A stretch of 37,279 nt of DNA, taken from Lachnospiraceae bacterium (GTDB lineage: Bacteria; Bacillota; Clostridia; Lachnospirales; Lachnospiraceae). Below are positions 1 through 6,802 of the stretch, piece by piece. The translations under genes were made by a program, and so were the position numbers. Each line of letters opens with the position of its first letter. Within the stretch, counting starts at the first letter, position 1. The DNA lies in NCBI GenBank assembly GCA_028693705.1, contig JAQUUX010000028.1, positions 1-37,279 on the forward strand, given 5' to 3'. Below the pieces are notes generated by a model. That model ran no database searches and was not told the origin of the DNA. It saw only the letters and a list, made by a program, of their open reading frames with translations.

Positions 1-305
1 GTAAGCAGTAATCAAGCGGAATAAGAATGAAGTGTAACAGGATACACTGTTCACTGATTAACATTCATAGTAACATATCAACTTTTTATTTTTGATAAGT
101 TGGTGTCACATCATTGACTAATGTACAGTGTCAGGTAAAACAAACTATCATATGTATCTGTGTAATGATCCATCTTGTCACCAATTAGCAAATATGGTAA
201 TTTATATTTATCTGAAGATATTCTTTTATTTTTCTATGCAGTTCATCTACTGCACTTTTCACAATCTTGCAATCTAATATTTATCACATCTGAAAGGACA
301 ATTCT
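1..305. other. Intergenic region left of the Rpn-like gene
   Basis: No open reading frame of convincing length or RNA gene is recognisable here. A short imperfect hairpin (agtgta at 31-36 with tacact at 43-48) has no T-run and does not look like a terminator. The region is AT-rich, and its right part carries the putative promoter and the ribosome binding site of the gene starting at 306. Confidence 0.5.
175..203 (+). promoter_or_regulatory. Possible sigma-A promoter for the Rpn-like gene
   Basis: TTGTCA (175-180) and TAATTT (198-203) are separated by 17 bases, about 100 bases before the start codon. The -35 is good and the -10 only moderate, so this is a weak call. Confidence 0.3.
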
Positions 306-1193
306 ATGAGTGAACAAATCTATCAAATCTATGACCGTATCTTTAAACGCATTTTCAGCCTGTCCAGTCTGGCAATTATTAACCTGATTAACGGCCTTTT
401 CGGAACCAATCATCCTCTGGATAGTTCTGTGGGGTATCCGTCACACGAATTCATCAGTTCCCATTTAGATAAACGTTTTGCTGATGTCCTGCTTACCATT
501 CAAGGGATTCCCTATCACTTGGAAGCCCAAATGACAAAAGATGGTGCTATTGTAGTAAGGGCTTTTGAATATGAATTTCTATACGCCATGCATAACAGAG
601 ATGGTGACACCGTTTTGCATTTTCCAGAGCCCATCATAATCTATCTGGATTCAGAAACCAAGATACCGGAAACAAGTACTCTGAATCTGGATTTTGGAAG
701 TCAGGGAACTTTTACCTATACAGTCAAGAATTTTGTATATCAGGATTATGAAATGCGTGAATTAAATCAGCGAAAATTGATCGTTTTAATACCATTCCAG
801 CTGTTAAAATTGAAAAGAATTATTGAAAAAGCTCCCTCCGAAACGCACTTTCTACAGTTGAAGAACCTTATCCAAAATGATATACTTAACAGTATCAGAG
901 CGAATCTACAGGTAGGCAACATTACTTTGGATGATGCCAACCAGCTTCGCGAACTGACGCTTCAGTTATATGATCATATTTATCAGCATTATGACGAGTT
1001 AGGAGGTCGAAACGATATGAAACCTTTGTTGGAAGGCGCAATTGAGTTACCCCTGGATAAGTACAGGATTCGAATTGATGAATTGGAACAGAAAACATCC
1101 GCTTTGGAGCAGGAAAAATCGTCTCTAGAGCAGGAAAAGTCGTCCCTGGAACAGGAAATCCTTCATTTAAAGGCTCTTTTAAACGAAAAATAA
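306..1193 (+). CDS. Rpn/YhgA-like PD-(D/E)XK nuclease family protein
   Basis: Predicted 295-residue member of the Rpn (recombination-promoting nuclease, PDDEXK_2 'putative transposase') family, soluble and cytoplasmic. The N-terminal half has the family pattern: 'YDRIFKRIF' near residue 9, 'DKRFADVLL' near 55 with the putative metal-binding Asp, then 'YHLEAQ' near 69 supplying the E-x-Q part of the active site. Known family members are DNA endonucleases linked to RecA-independent recombination and possibly phage defence; nuclease activity here is inferred. The C-terminus is a coiled coil of near-identical heptads (LEQEKSS repeated). The ATG at 306 is preceded by AAAGGA at 293-298. It is monocistronic, followed by a strong terminator. 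No transposon ends are visible, so it is probably a resident gene rather than part of an insertion sequence. Confidence 0.75.
   Translation: MSEQIYQIYDRIFKRIFSLSSLAIINLINGLFGTNHPLDSSVGYPSHEFISSHLDKRFADVLLTIQGIPYHLEAQMTKDGAIVVRAFEYEFLYAMHNRDGDTVLHFPEPIIIYLDSETKIPETSTLNLDFGSQGTFTYTVKNFVYQDYEMRELNQRKLIVLIPFQLLKLKRIIEKAPSETHFLQLKNLIQNDILNSIRANLQVGNITLDDANQLRELTLQLYDHIYQHYDELGGRNDMKPLLEGAIELPLDKYRIRIDELEQKTSALEQEKSSLEQEKSSLEQEILHLKALLNEK
1080..1163 (+). repeat. Four 21-bp in-frame heptad repeats
   Basis: Four consecutive 21-base units (1080-1100, 1101-1121, 1122-1142, 1143-1163) each encode one seven-residue heptad of the form xLEQExx. The middle units differ at few bases. The run forms a predicted coiled coil at the C-terminus of the Rpn-like protein and could vary in copy number by slippage. 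Confidence 0.75.
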
Positions 1194-1216
1194 CATAATG
1201 ACTAAGTATATCTTCA

Positions 1217-1260
1217 GAAAAAACCGCCCGCTACAAGCAAGTGTAACTGGCGGTTTTCTT
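1217..1260 (+). terminator. Rho-independent terminator of the Rpn-like gene
   Basis: AAAACCGCC (1220-1228) pairs with GGCGGTTTT (1249-1257), followed by CTT. The A-run on the left makes it potentially bidirectional. It isolates the Rpn-like gene from arcC. Confidence 0.85.
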
Positions 1261-1284
1261 AATCACGTAAGTACCAGTTCTGCT

Positions 1285-1312
1285 TTGCAAAAAACAGGTT
1301 CTTTGCTATAAT
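1285..1312 (+). promoter_or_regulatory. Sigma-A promoter of arcC
   Basis: TTGCAA (1285-1290), 16-base spacer, perfect TATAAT (1307-1312). It lies between the upstream terminator and arcC, so arcC is probably its own transcription unit with a leader of about 65 bases. Confidence 0.65.
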
Positions 1313-1384
1313 AGACTTACTATTAATTTTGCAAATTTATTACTTATCATATCACATAAACTACATGGAAATGGAGATTTAAAA

Positions 1385-2320
1385 ATGAGTAAAAAGAAAG
1401 TTGTTGTTTCTCTGGGACATGATGCACTCGGCAGCACCACCAATGAACAAAAGGATGCCGTACAGGTTACCGCTAAGGCTCTTGCTGATTTAATCGAAGA
1501 AGATTATCAGCTGACCATAACCCACAGTAATGGTCCACAGGTCAGCATGATTCATAAGGCTATGACTGAACTTCGTCGTGTTTATATTGATTATTCCCCG
1601 GCACCAATGTGTGTATGTAATGCCATGAGCCAGGGTTATGTAGGATACGATATCCAGAATGCCTTGCGTTCTGAACTGTTATCCAGAGGAATCTCCAAAC
1701 CGGTCAGCACCATTCTGACACAGGTTACTGTAGATCCTTATGATGAATCCTTCTATGAACCAACCAAGAAAATTGGTCGTTATATGTCTGCTGAAGATGC
1801 AGAGATTGAGACCAAAAAAGGAAATTATGTTGCAGAAGAACCCGGCAAAGGTTTCCTTCGTGTAGTTGCTGCTCCAAAGCCAATTGACATCGTGGAACTC
1901 GATTCCATCAAATTACTGGCGGATGCAGACCAGGTTGTCATCGCCTGTGGTGGTGGCGGTATCCCGGTTATCGAACAGAGCCATGGTTTGAAAGGTGCTT
2001 CTGCAGTCATCGAAAAAGATTCTATTGCCGGAAAACTTGCAAGTGAACTTCACTCAGACCAGCTGATTATCCTGACTTCTGTTGATTATGCTTATTTAAA
2101 TTACGGCACCGACAAAGCTACTCCAATTGAGCGCATGACAATTGCTGATGCCAAAAAATATATGACAGGCGGCCAGTTTGAAGCCGGCAGCATGCTACCT
2201 AAGATCGAAGCTGCCATCGCATATCTGGAAGCTGTTCCGGAGGGAAGCGTGCTGATTACTTCTTTGAAAGATGTGAAAGAGGCTGTCAAAGGAAAGATGG
2301 GAACTTTGATTACGAAATAA
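1385..2320 (+). CDS. arcC: Carbamate kinase (divergent subgroup)
   Basis: Predicted 311-residue amino-acid-kinase-fold enzyme that interconverts carbamoyl phosphate + ADP with carbamate + ATP, normally the ATP-yielding last step of arginine, agmatine or purine-derived ureido catabolism. Visible family motifs are 'HSNGPQV' near residue 47, the central 'ACGGGGIPV' near 187 and 'LTSVDYAYLNYG' near 230; length matches the family (about 310). The N-terminal loop, usually 'ALGGNA', reads 'SLGHDA', so the conserved GN pair is replaced by HD. I recall similar sequences annotated as carbamate kinase in gut Firmicutes, but the substrate should be regarded as inferred. It stands alone: no arcA, arcB or transcarbamoylase is nearby. 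The ATG at 1385 follows a GGAGA ribosome site. Confidence 0.85.
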   Translation: MSKKKVVVSLGHDALGSTTNEQKDAVQVTAKALADLIEEDYQLTITHSNGPQVSMIHKAMTELRRVYIDYSPAPMCVCNAMSQGYVGYDIQNALRSELLSRGISKPVSTILTQVTVDPYDESFYEPTKKIGRYMSAEDAEIETKKGNYVAEEPGKGFLRVVAAPKPIDIVELDSIKLLADADQVVIACGGGGIPVIEQSHGLKGASAVIEKDSIAGKLASELHSDQLIILTSVDYAYLNYGTDKATPIERMTIADAKKYMTGGQFEAGSMLPKIEAAIAYLEAVPEGSVLITSLKDVKEAVKGKMGTLITK

Positions 2321-2434
2321 AGCGGTAAGGATATTGACAGACGCTGCTATCCTGCCCTAATGTTACACATTATATGCGTAAACAATGTTCACCAAGGATG
2401 GATTAATATATAGTTTACATTATTGCATTTGATA

Positions 2435-2474
2435 AACGAGCAATCGCAAAGTCTACTTTGCGTTGCTCGTTTTT
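2435..2474 (+). terminator. Rho-independent terminator of arcC
   Basis: AACGAGCAA-t-CGCAAAG (2435-2451) pairs with CTTTGCGTTGCTCGTT (2456-2471) around a TCTA loop, with one bulged base, followed directly by Ts. About 115 bases downstream of the arcC stop. Confidence 0.85.
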
Positions 2475-2492
2475 CATTAAGTATATTCTGCT

Positions 2493-2650
2493 GCAAGTCG
2501 GGCGAGAAGTGGGCAGGTTCCGGTTTGCAGGCATTGGAACGGCGTCGGTGTTTAGTCTGCGTTTTGTGCAGACTTATGCACCGCTACGACCGTTCCCATA
2601 GCGAGAGCGGCCTGCAAACCAGATGCCTGCCCACTTCTCGCCGCCTTTGC
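2493..2650. repeat. Large nested palindromic intergenic element
   Basis: About 158 bases fold into one long branched hairpin. Outer stem: 2501-2517 with 2626-2642 (17 of 17 complementary), extended by 2522-2532 with 2610-2620 (11 of 11). Inner stem: GGAACGG (2536-2542) with CCGTTCC (2590-2596), and CGGTG (2546-2550) with CACCG (2579-2583). Apical hairpin: AGTCTGC (2554-2560) with GCAGACT (2568-2574). It is more GC-rich than the flanks. No transposase or terminal T-run is present, so it may be a REP/MITE-like repeat or a structured RNA. It sits between the arcC terminator and the 3' end of the convergent LspA-like gene. Family not recognised. Confidence 0.75.
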
Positions 2651-2658
2651 TACACCCT

Positions 2659-3105
2659 TTACTTAACCGCCAAACAAGCAACCAACGCCCCAATCATAAT
2701 GCAAAAATCCGACACATTAAACACCAGCTCATTAATCCACTTGTTCTTACATTTTATAGAAAAATAATCCACCACATATTTTCTTTTCAATCTGTCATAG
2801 GTATTGCTGTAAGCACCACCTAAGAGCAGGGTAAGACCTGCGCGAAGCAAGGGTGTTCCTTTTGTTCCCAAACTGATAACAAATACAATAGTAAGTGCAA
2901 GACTTAATACGACTGACAATATTGGTACCAGAATCCCTCTTTTTTCACCCAGATTACGAAAAGCACCATGATTATGGTATTTCCATAGTGTAATCTTTCC
3001 ATGAAGAAGGGTTTTCTTAGGTCCCTCTTCTCCCTTCGCATCCATTTTATTTTTAAGCAGGTATTCACCTGCAAAGATTACTGCTGCCAGTATGACATAA
3101 ATCAT
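2659..3105 (-). CDS. LspA-like signal peptidase II family protein
   Basis: Predicted 148-residue polytopic membrane protein of the lipoprotein signal peptidase (aspartic peptidase, MEROPS A8) family, which removes signal peptides from diacylated prolipoproteins. The two catalytic aspartates are in the expected places: D104 in 'GGAYSNTYDR' and D133 in 'FNVSDFCI', with N101 and 'VVDYF' also conserved. The first family motif is degenerate ('NHGAF' instead of N-x-GAAF) and the protein is short of charged loops, so this is probably a paralogue rather than the housekeeping LspA. The ATG at 3105 has AGGTG upstream. It lies 21 bases after the small ORF at 3127-3279 and just after the S8 protease, suggesting one operon. 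Substrate is unknown. Confidence 0.75.
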   Translation of the reverse strand: MIYVILAAVIFAGEYLLKNKMDAKGEEGPKKTLLHGKITLWKYHNHGAFRNLGEKRGILVPILSVVLSLALTIVFVISLGTKGTPLLRAGLTLLLGGAYSNTYDRLKRKYVVDYFSIKCKNKWINELVFNVSDFCIMIGALVACLAVK

Positions 3106-3126
3106 GTATTCACCTGTTTTCCCTAT

Positions 3127-3279
3127 TTATTTTGCTGCTGGAGCATCTGCTGGCTTTTCACCTTTTGGTGCTTCTGCTCCATTTACATTTATCTTAATAT
3201 CTCCTGTAATCGTAACTGTGATTGACTTACCAGTCAAGTCTAACTGCCTTGTCAAGACTTCAAAATCCGGCAATTGCAT
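3127..3279 (-). CDS. Small 50-residue ORF overlapping the S8 protease end
   Basis: An ATG at 3279 opens a 50-codon frame that overlaps the last 20 bases of the S8 protease gene in another register and stops at 3127. The product starts MQLPDFEVLTRQL, continues with an alternating polar/apolar stretch (SITVTITGDIKINVNG), and ends in a Lys/Pro/Ala-rich tail (PKGEKPADAPAAK). The strand-like middle, clean stop and tight fit between the protease and the LspA-like gene argue that it is translated, perhaps by coupling to the protease stop. The ribosome site is weak; a TTG further in, with AAGG upstream, would give 37 residues. Alternatively it could be an extension of the protease by frameshifting. 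No family recognised. Confidence 0.5.
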   Translation of the reverse strand: MQLPDFEVLTRQLDLTGKSITVTITGDIKINVNGAEAPKGEKPADAPAAK

Positions 3280-4993
3280 CAAAGGCACCGGTCACTCTCA
3301 GTCTTCCGTATCCCCACTCTCTGCTGGGATAATTACTCCCGCTGTCACGAACTGCCCTCCGTATCATAATACTTTTGATCTCTCTGCTCTCCACCAATGG
3401 CTGATTTTCTTCGATTTCTGCCCATTGCATAAACTGTGCCACAGCCCCCGCAGTCATCGCCGCCGCCAGGCTGGAACCTGAACTGACTCCAAACGGTGTG
3501 CTGATATCCACTCCCGGCGCTGCGATTTCCGGTTTGATCCGGTCTGTTCGTGAGAATCCTCTGCCAGATTCTGCATAAAAACTGTTATTATACGCACTGT
3601 AGGTACTAACCGTCAATACTTCATCTGCCATTCCCGGTTCTGTCAATGTGACATACGCAGTAGGTTCCAGAAAATAAGTGGAATTTTCCAGAAATTCATT
3701 AATGAGAAGCCACATATGGAAAACACCGTTGAATACCTCTCTTACAGAATATACCCGGATCGTCCAGATCCCCGGTGTAGGACTTATGAATTTAAAAAAG
3801 ATCAATTCATTACCCGAATTTCTTTCCACCAAAACACTGTCCGCCTGGATCACTGTTTTATCGTACAGGAAAGAATATTGCACACTTTTCCCCAGGCCTC
3901 CGCCTATATTGTTCAACATTTCTCCTCCCGGTGATCTTATGTCAACCAAAAAAAGATTGGGTGCATTTCCCCAAAATTCCATGGTAAATCCGGGATTTCC
4001 CTCTGTCACGCGAATTTCTGCACTGACAGCACCTCTGCCATTTCCCAGGTTACGTACTGTCCCCTGAAAATGATGGGCTGTATTTCCTTCGGTACCGCCG
4101 CATACCACAATTCCCCGGCTTCTTCTGATAGCGATAGAGTCCAGGTATCCGTCTAACAATGAATTGCCTGCATGATCTCCCATATTGGTTCCAATCCCCA
4201 GACAGATAACAACCGGTCTTTTCGCCTGTATCACAAAGCTCTCCACATACTCCAGTGCCAGCATAATGTCTGATTCTGCAAAGGCAACTGCATCATCCGC
4301 CAATAAATAATAATCACGTAAATATTGTTTAGCAGGCTTACATTTTACCATAACGATGTCACAGTCAGGCGCTGCTCCCAGATAATCTATCCCGTTATTT
4401 AGATTACTCCCTGCCGCAACTGCAGCCATATTGGTTCCGTGTCCAATCGGATCTGTTACCGGTACCACAGACAACGGATCATCACTTTGCAACGCTCTGT
4501 TAATATCTTCTCTTGTATATTCGCTTCCATAAGAAAAGCCCTCCGGTGATGTTCCGTTTTGATCTGTCTGATCCCAGATCGCCAGAATGCGGCTATTTCC
4601 GGCTGCATCCCTGAAGACATCCTCCTGATAACGAATACCACTGTCAATAAAGGCAATAACAACGCCTCTTCCTGTTAGAGAAAGAGGCGGTCTTTGCGTT
4701 TGTAAAATTCCTGAATTGACCAGACTGGTGGTATCAAACTGATCCTGCATCAGCCCGTACAGTTTTGGTATGGCTCCATACGTATAATTTACCAGATTCA
4801 GTTCCGGCATTCCTTCCCTTTTCAGATAGATAACACCATATCGCCCATCTATTGCGGCATAACAATAATCATCTTCTCCCGTGGGAAATCCATTCGCGGC
4901 ACGATATTGGCTAATAGCCTCTGCATCCGGTAACACATAATCTGTCAGCAATTCCATATATTCTTCAGATTGAATATTCACAGCACAATCCAT
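3260..4993 (-). CDS. S8 family subtilisin-like serine protease, Csp-type
   Basis: Predicted 577-residue subtilase with an intact triad: D117 in 'AFIDSG', H185 in 'GHGTNMAAV', S508 in 'SGSSLAAAM'. Between His and Ser lies a long insert of about 300 residues, a jelly-roll-type region typical of clostridial Csp proteases, which in Clostridium activate the spore cortex hydrolase SleC during germination. There is no signal peptide, as expected for this family, and the first 100 residues look like a propeptide. Role in germination is inference: Lachnospiraceae encode several such paralogues with unassigned functions. The GSS in place of the usual GTS at the active serine is a conservative change. 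The ribosome site before the ATG at 4993 is poor; M13 is an alternative start. It probably forms an operon with the small ORF and the LspA-like gene. Confidence 0.85.
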   Translation of the reverse strand: MDCAVNIQSEEYMELLTDYVLPDAEAISQYRAANGFPTGEDDYCYAAIDGRYGVIYLKREGMPELNLVNYTYGAIPKLYGLMQDQFDTTSLVNSGILQTQRPPLSLTGRGVVIAFIDSGIRYQEDVFRDAAGNSRILAIWDQTDQNGTSPEGFSYGSEYTREDINRALQSDDPLSVVPVTDPIGHGTNMAAVAAGSNLNNGIDYLGAAPDCDIVMVKCKPAKQYLRDYYLLADDAVAFAESDIMLALEYVESFVIQAKRPVVICLGIGTNMGDHAGNSLLDGYLDSIAIRRSRGIVVCGGTEGNTAHHFQGTVRNLGNGRGAVSAEIRVTEGNPGFTMEFWGNAPNLFLVDIRSPGGEMLNNIGGGLGKSVQYSFLYDKTVIQADSVLVERNSGNELIFFKFISPTPGIWTIRVYSVREVFNGVFHMWLLINEFLENSTYFLEPTAYVTLTEPGMADEVLTVSTYSAYNNSFYAESGRGFSRTDRIKPEIAAPGVDISTPFGVSSGSSLAAAMTAGAVAQFMQWAEIEENQPLVESREIKSIMIRRAVRDSGSNYPSREWGYGRLRVTGAFDAIAGF

Positions 4994-5059
4994 TTTATTG
5001 CTTCATGTAATCACCGCAGGGCAATCACACTACTGTCCTAAGGAGTCTTTACTACTATT

Positions 5060-6700
5060 CTATTCTGTTTTCTCCTCAATGACCTTTAAATCCTCAGTTT
5101 TTTCCAAAAGCTGGGTTCTGATTTCAATAATCGGTGCACCTTTACCCTCAACATACTCTTTTGTAATGGTCACTTTGCCGATATTATCATCCTTGGGAAT
5201 CTCATACATAATATCCAACATGAAATCTTCAATAATAGCCCGAAGCGCTCTGGCTCCTGTATCCCGCTCCATAGCCTTCTTTGCTATGGCATGAAGTGCC
5301 CCTTCATCAAACACCAGCTGGACTTCATCCAGCTCCAGTAATTTCTGATACTGTTTCAGAATAGCATTTTTTGGCTCTGCCAGGATTCGTACCAGCATAT
5401 CCTCTGTCAAAGCCTCTAAAGAACAGATAATCGGCAGTCTGCCGATAAATTCCGGGATCATACCAAATTTCTTAATATCCTCTACCGTTACCTTCTGTAA
5501 CAGATTTTTTTCTTTATCATACTTATCTCTGAGATCTGCATTGTAACCAATGGATGTCTGCTTATTCAGACGCAGTTTGATGATCTCATCCAGATCCGGG
5601 AATGCACCACCACAGATGAACAGAATATTCCTGGTGTTGATAGTAACAAGAGGCACCATGGCATTCTTACTGTTAGCGCCTACCGGAACTTCCACATCGG
5701 AACCCTCTAACAGCTTTAACATACCCTGCTGAACAGATTCTCCGCTTACATCTCTTGATGTAGTTTCTTTTTTCTTGGCAATCTTATCGATCTCATCGAT
5801 GAAAACAATACCGCGTTCTGCTTTTTCCACATCATTATCTGCTGCTGCCAGCAATTTGGATATTACACTTTCAATATCATCACCAATATAGCCTGCCTCT
5901 GTCAAAGAAGTGGCGTCTGCAATGGCAAGCGGCACATCTAAAAGTCTGGCCAGTGTTTTTACAAGATAGGTTTTACCACAGCCTGTAGGTCCGATCATGA
6001 GAATATTAGATTTCTCGATTTCAATGGAATCCATGGTATTGGTAGCTACACGTTTATAATGGTTATAAACGGCTACGGAAATTACCTTTTTGGCATATTC
6101 CTGTCCGATTACATAATCATCCAGCTTGTCCTTGATCTTATGCGGTGCCGGAATATCTGTGATAGAAAAAACAGGTTCTATCTTTGGTTCCTTCTTCTTT
6201 TTCTGCTTGATCTTCTGTCTGCCCGGTATCATACCGTCCATACCCATAATATCCCCAAGATTCAGGAAACTGATATTCGGAATAGGCTTACCGGTCTGCT
6301 GGCCTTTTCCTTTCGCATCTTTACCGTCCGGAGCCTCCTCACCATTTTGGGATTCATTATCTGCGGACTGTCCGTTTGCCGGAACATTGTTTCCCGGGAT
6401 CATACCATTAAAGTTCCCATCCACTCCTGTAAAACCAAACTGCCCCAAGGTCTCCATGGTCTTATGCATACAGTCGTCACAAATGCAGATATGATTCTGC
6501 AGATGGATCATCTTGCCGGCTTTGCTCTCCGGTCTTCTGCAGATAAAACATACATCTTCATAATCATTTTCTGAATCGTTATCTTCCACGATATGCTCTG
6601 GTTTTTCTGTCGCTTTATTATCTTCGGTTGTTGTATTGTCTTCCGGTGCCTTATTCAATTCATCTACATCTATAAATTCATCATCTCTGTAATCAGTCAT
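5060..6700 (-). CDS. ClpX-like AAA+ unfoldase, divergent paralogue
   Basis: Predicted 546-residue protein. Order: acidic N-terminus; zinc finger with C51, C54, C74, C77; a Gly/Asn/Lys-rich linker of about 95 residues; then the AAA+ core. Walker A is 'GPTGCGKT' (237-244), Walker B 'VFIDE' (299-303), pore loop 'GYIG' (270-273), Arg finger R421 in 'GRLP', sensor-2 'GAR' near 495. All ATPase residues are kept. Two functional loops differ from ClpX: the RKH loop that gathers substrate is replaced by 'GANSKNAM' (341-348), and the ClpP-docking tripeptide IGF reads IGY (384-386). It is about 125 residues longer than E. coli ClpX, and no clpP is adjacent. I infer a second ClpX with changed substrates or partner. 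It lies 102 bases after an HtrA gene. Confidence 0.85.
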   Translation of the reverse strand: MTDYRDDEFIDVDELNKAPEDNTTTEDNKATEKPEHIVEDNDSENDYEDVCFICRRPESKAGKMIHLQNHICICDDCMHKTMETLGQFGFTGVDGNFNGMIPGNNVPANGQSADNESQNGEEAPDGKDAKGKGQQTGKPIPNISFLNLGDIMGMDGMIPGRQKIKQKKKKEPKIEPVFSITDIPAPHKIKDKLDDYVIGQEYAKKVISVAVYNHYKRVATNTMDSIEIEKSNILMIGPTGCGKTYLVKTLARLLDVPLAIADATSLTEAGYIGDDIESVISKLLAAADNDVEKAERGIVFIDEIDKIAKKKETTSRDVSGESVQQGMLKLLEGSDVEVPVGANSKNAMVPLVTINTRNILFICGGAFPDLDEIIKLRLNKQTSIGYNADLRDKYDKEKNLLQKVTVEDIKKFGMIPEFIGRLPIICSLEALTEDMLVRILAEPKNAILKQYQKLLELDEVQLVFDEGALHAIAKKAMERDTGARALRAIIEDFMLDIMYEIPKDDNIGKVTITKEYVEGKGAPIIEIRTQLLEKTEDLKVIEEKTE

Positions 6701-6802
6701 AATCGCTCACATTCATTTTTATTTACTGCCAGTCATGGCTGTATATTGATATTTTATTTTTTGTTTCTGTTATCGTATTTCTCTTTTATTATCTCTGTTT
6801 TC

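Noticed and set aside
1080-1163. CRISPR array or VNTR outside a gene
   Set aside because: The 21-base units are contiguous without spacers and lie within a coding frame as heptads.
2423-2767. Plus-strand open frame of 114 codons through the palindromic element
   Set aside because: It crosses the arcC terminator and the nested palindrome and shows no protein family; better explained by the structured element.
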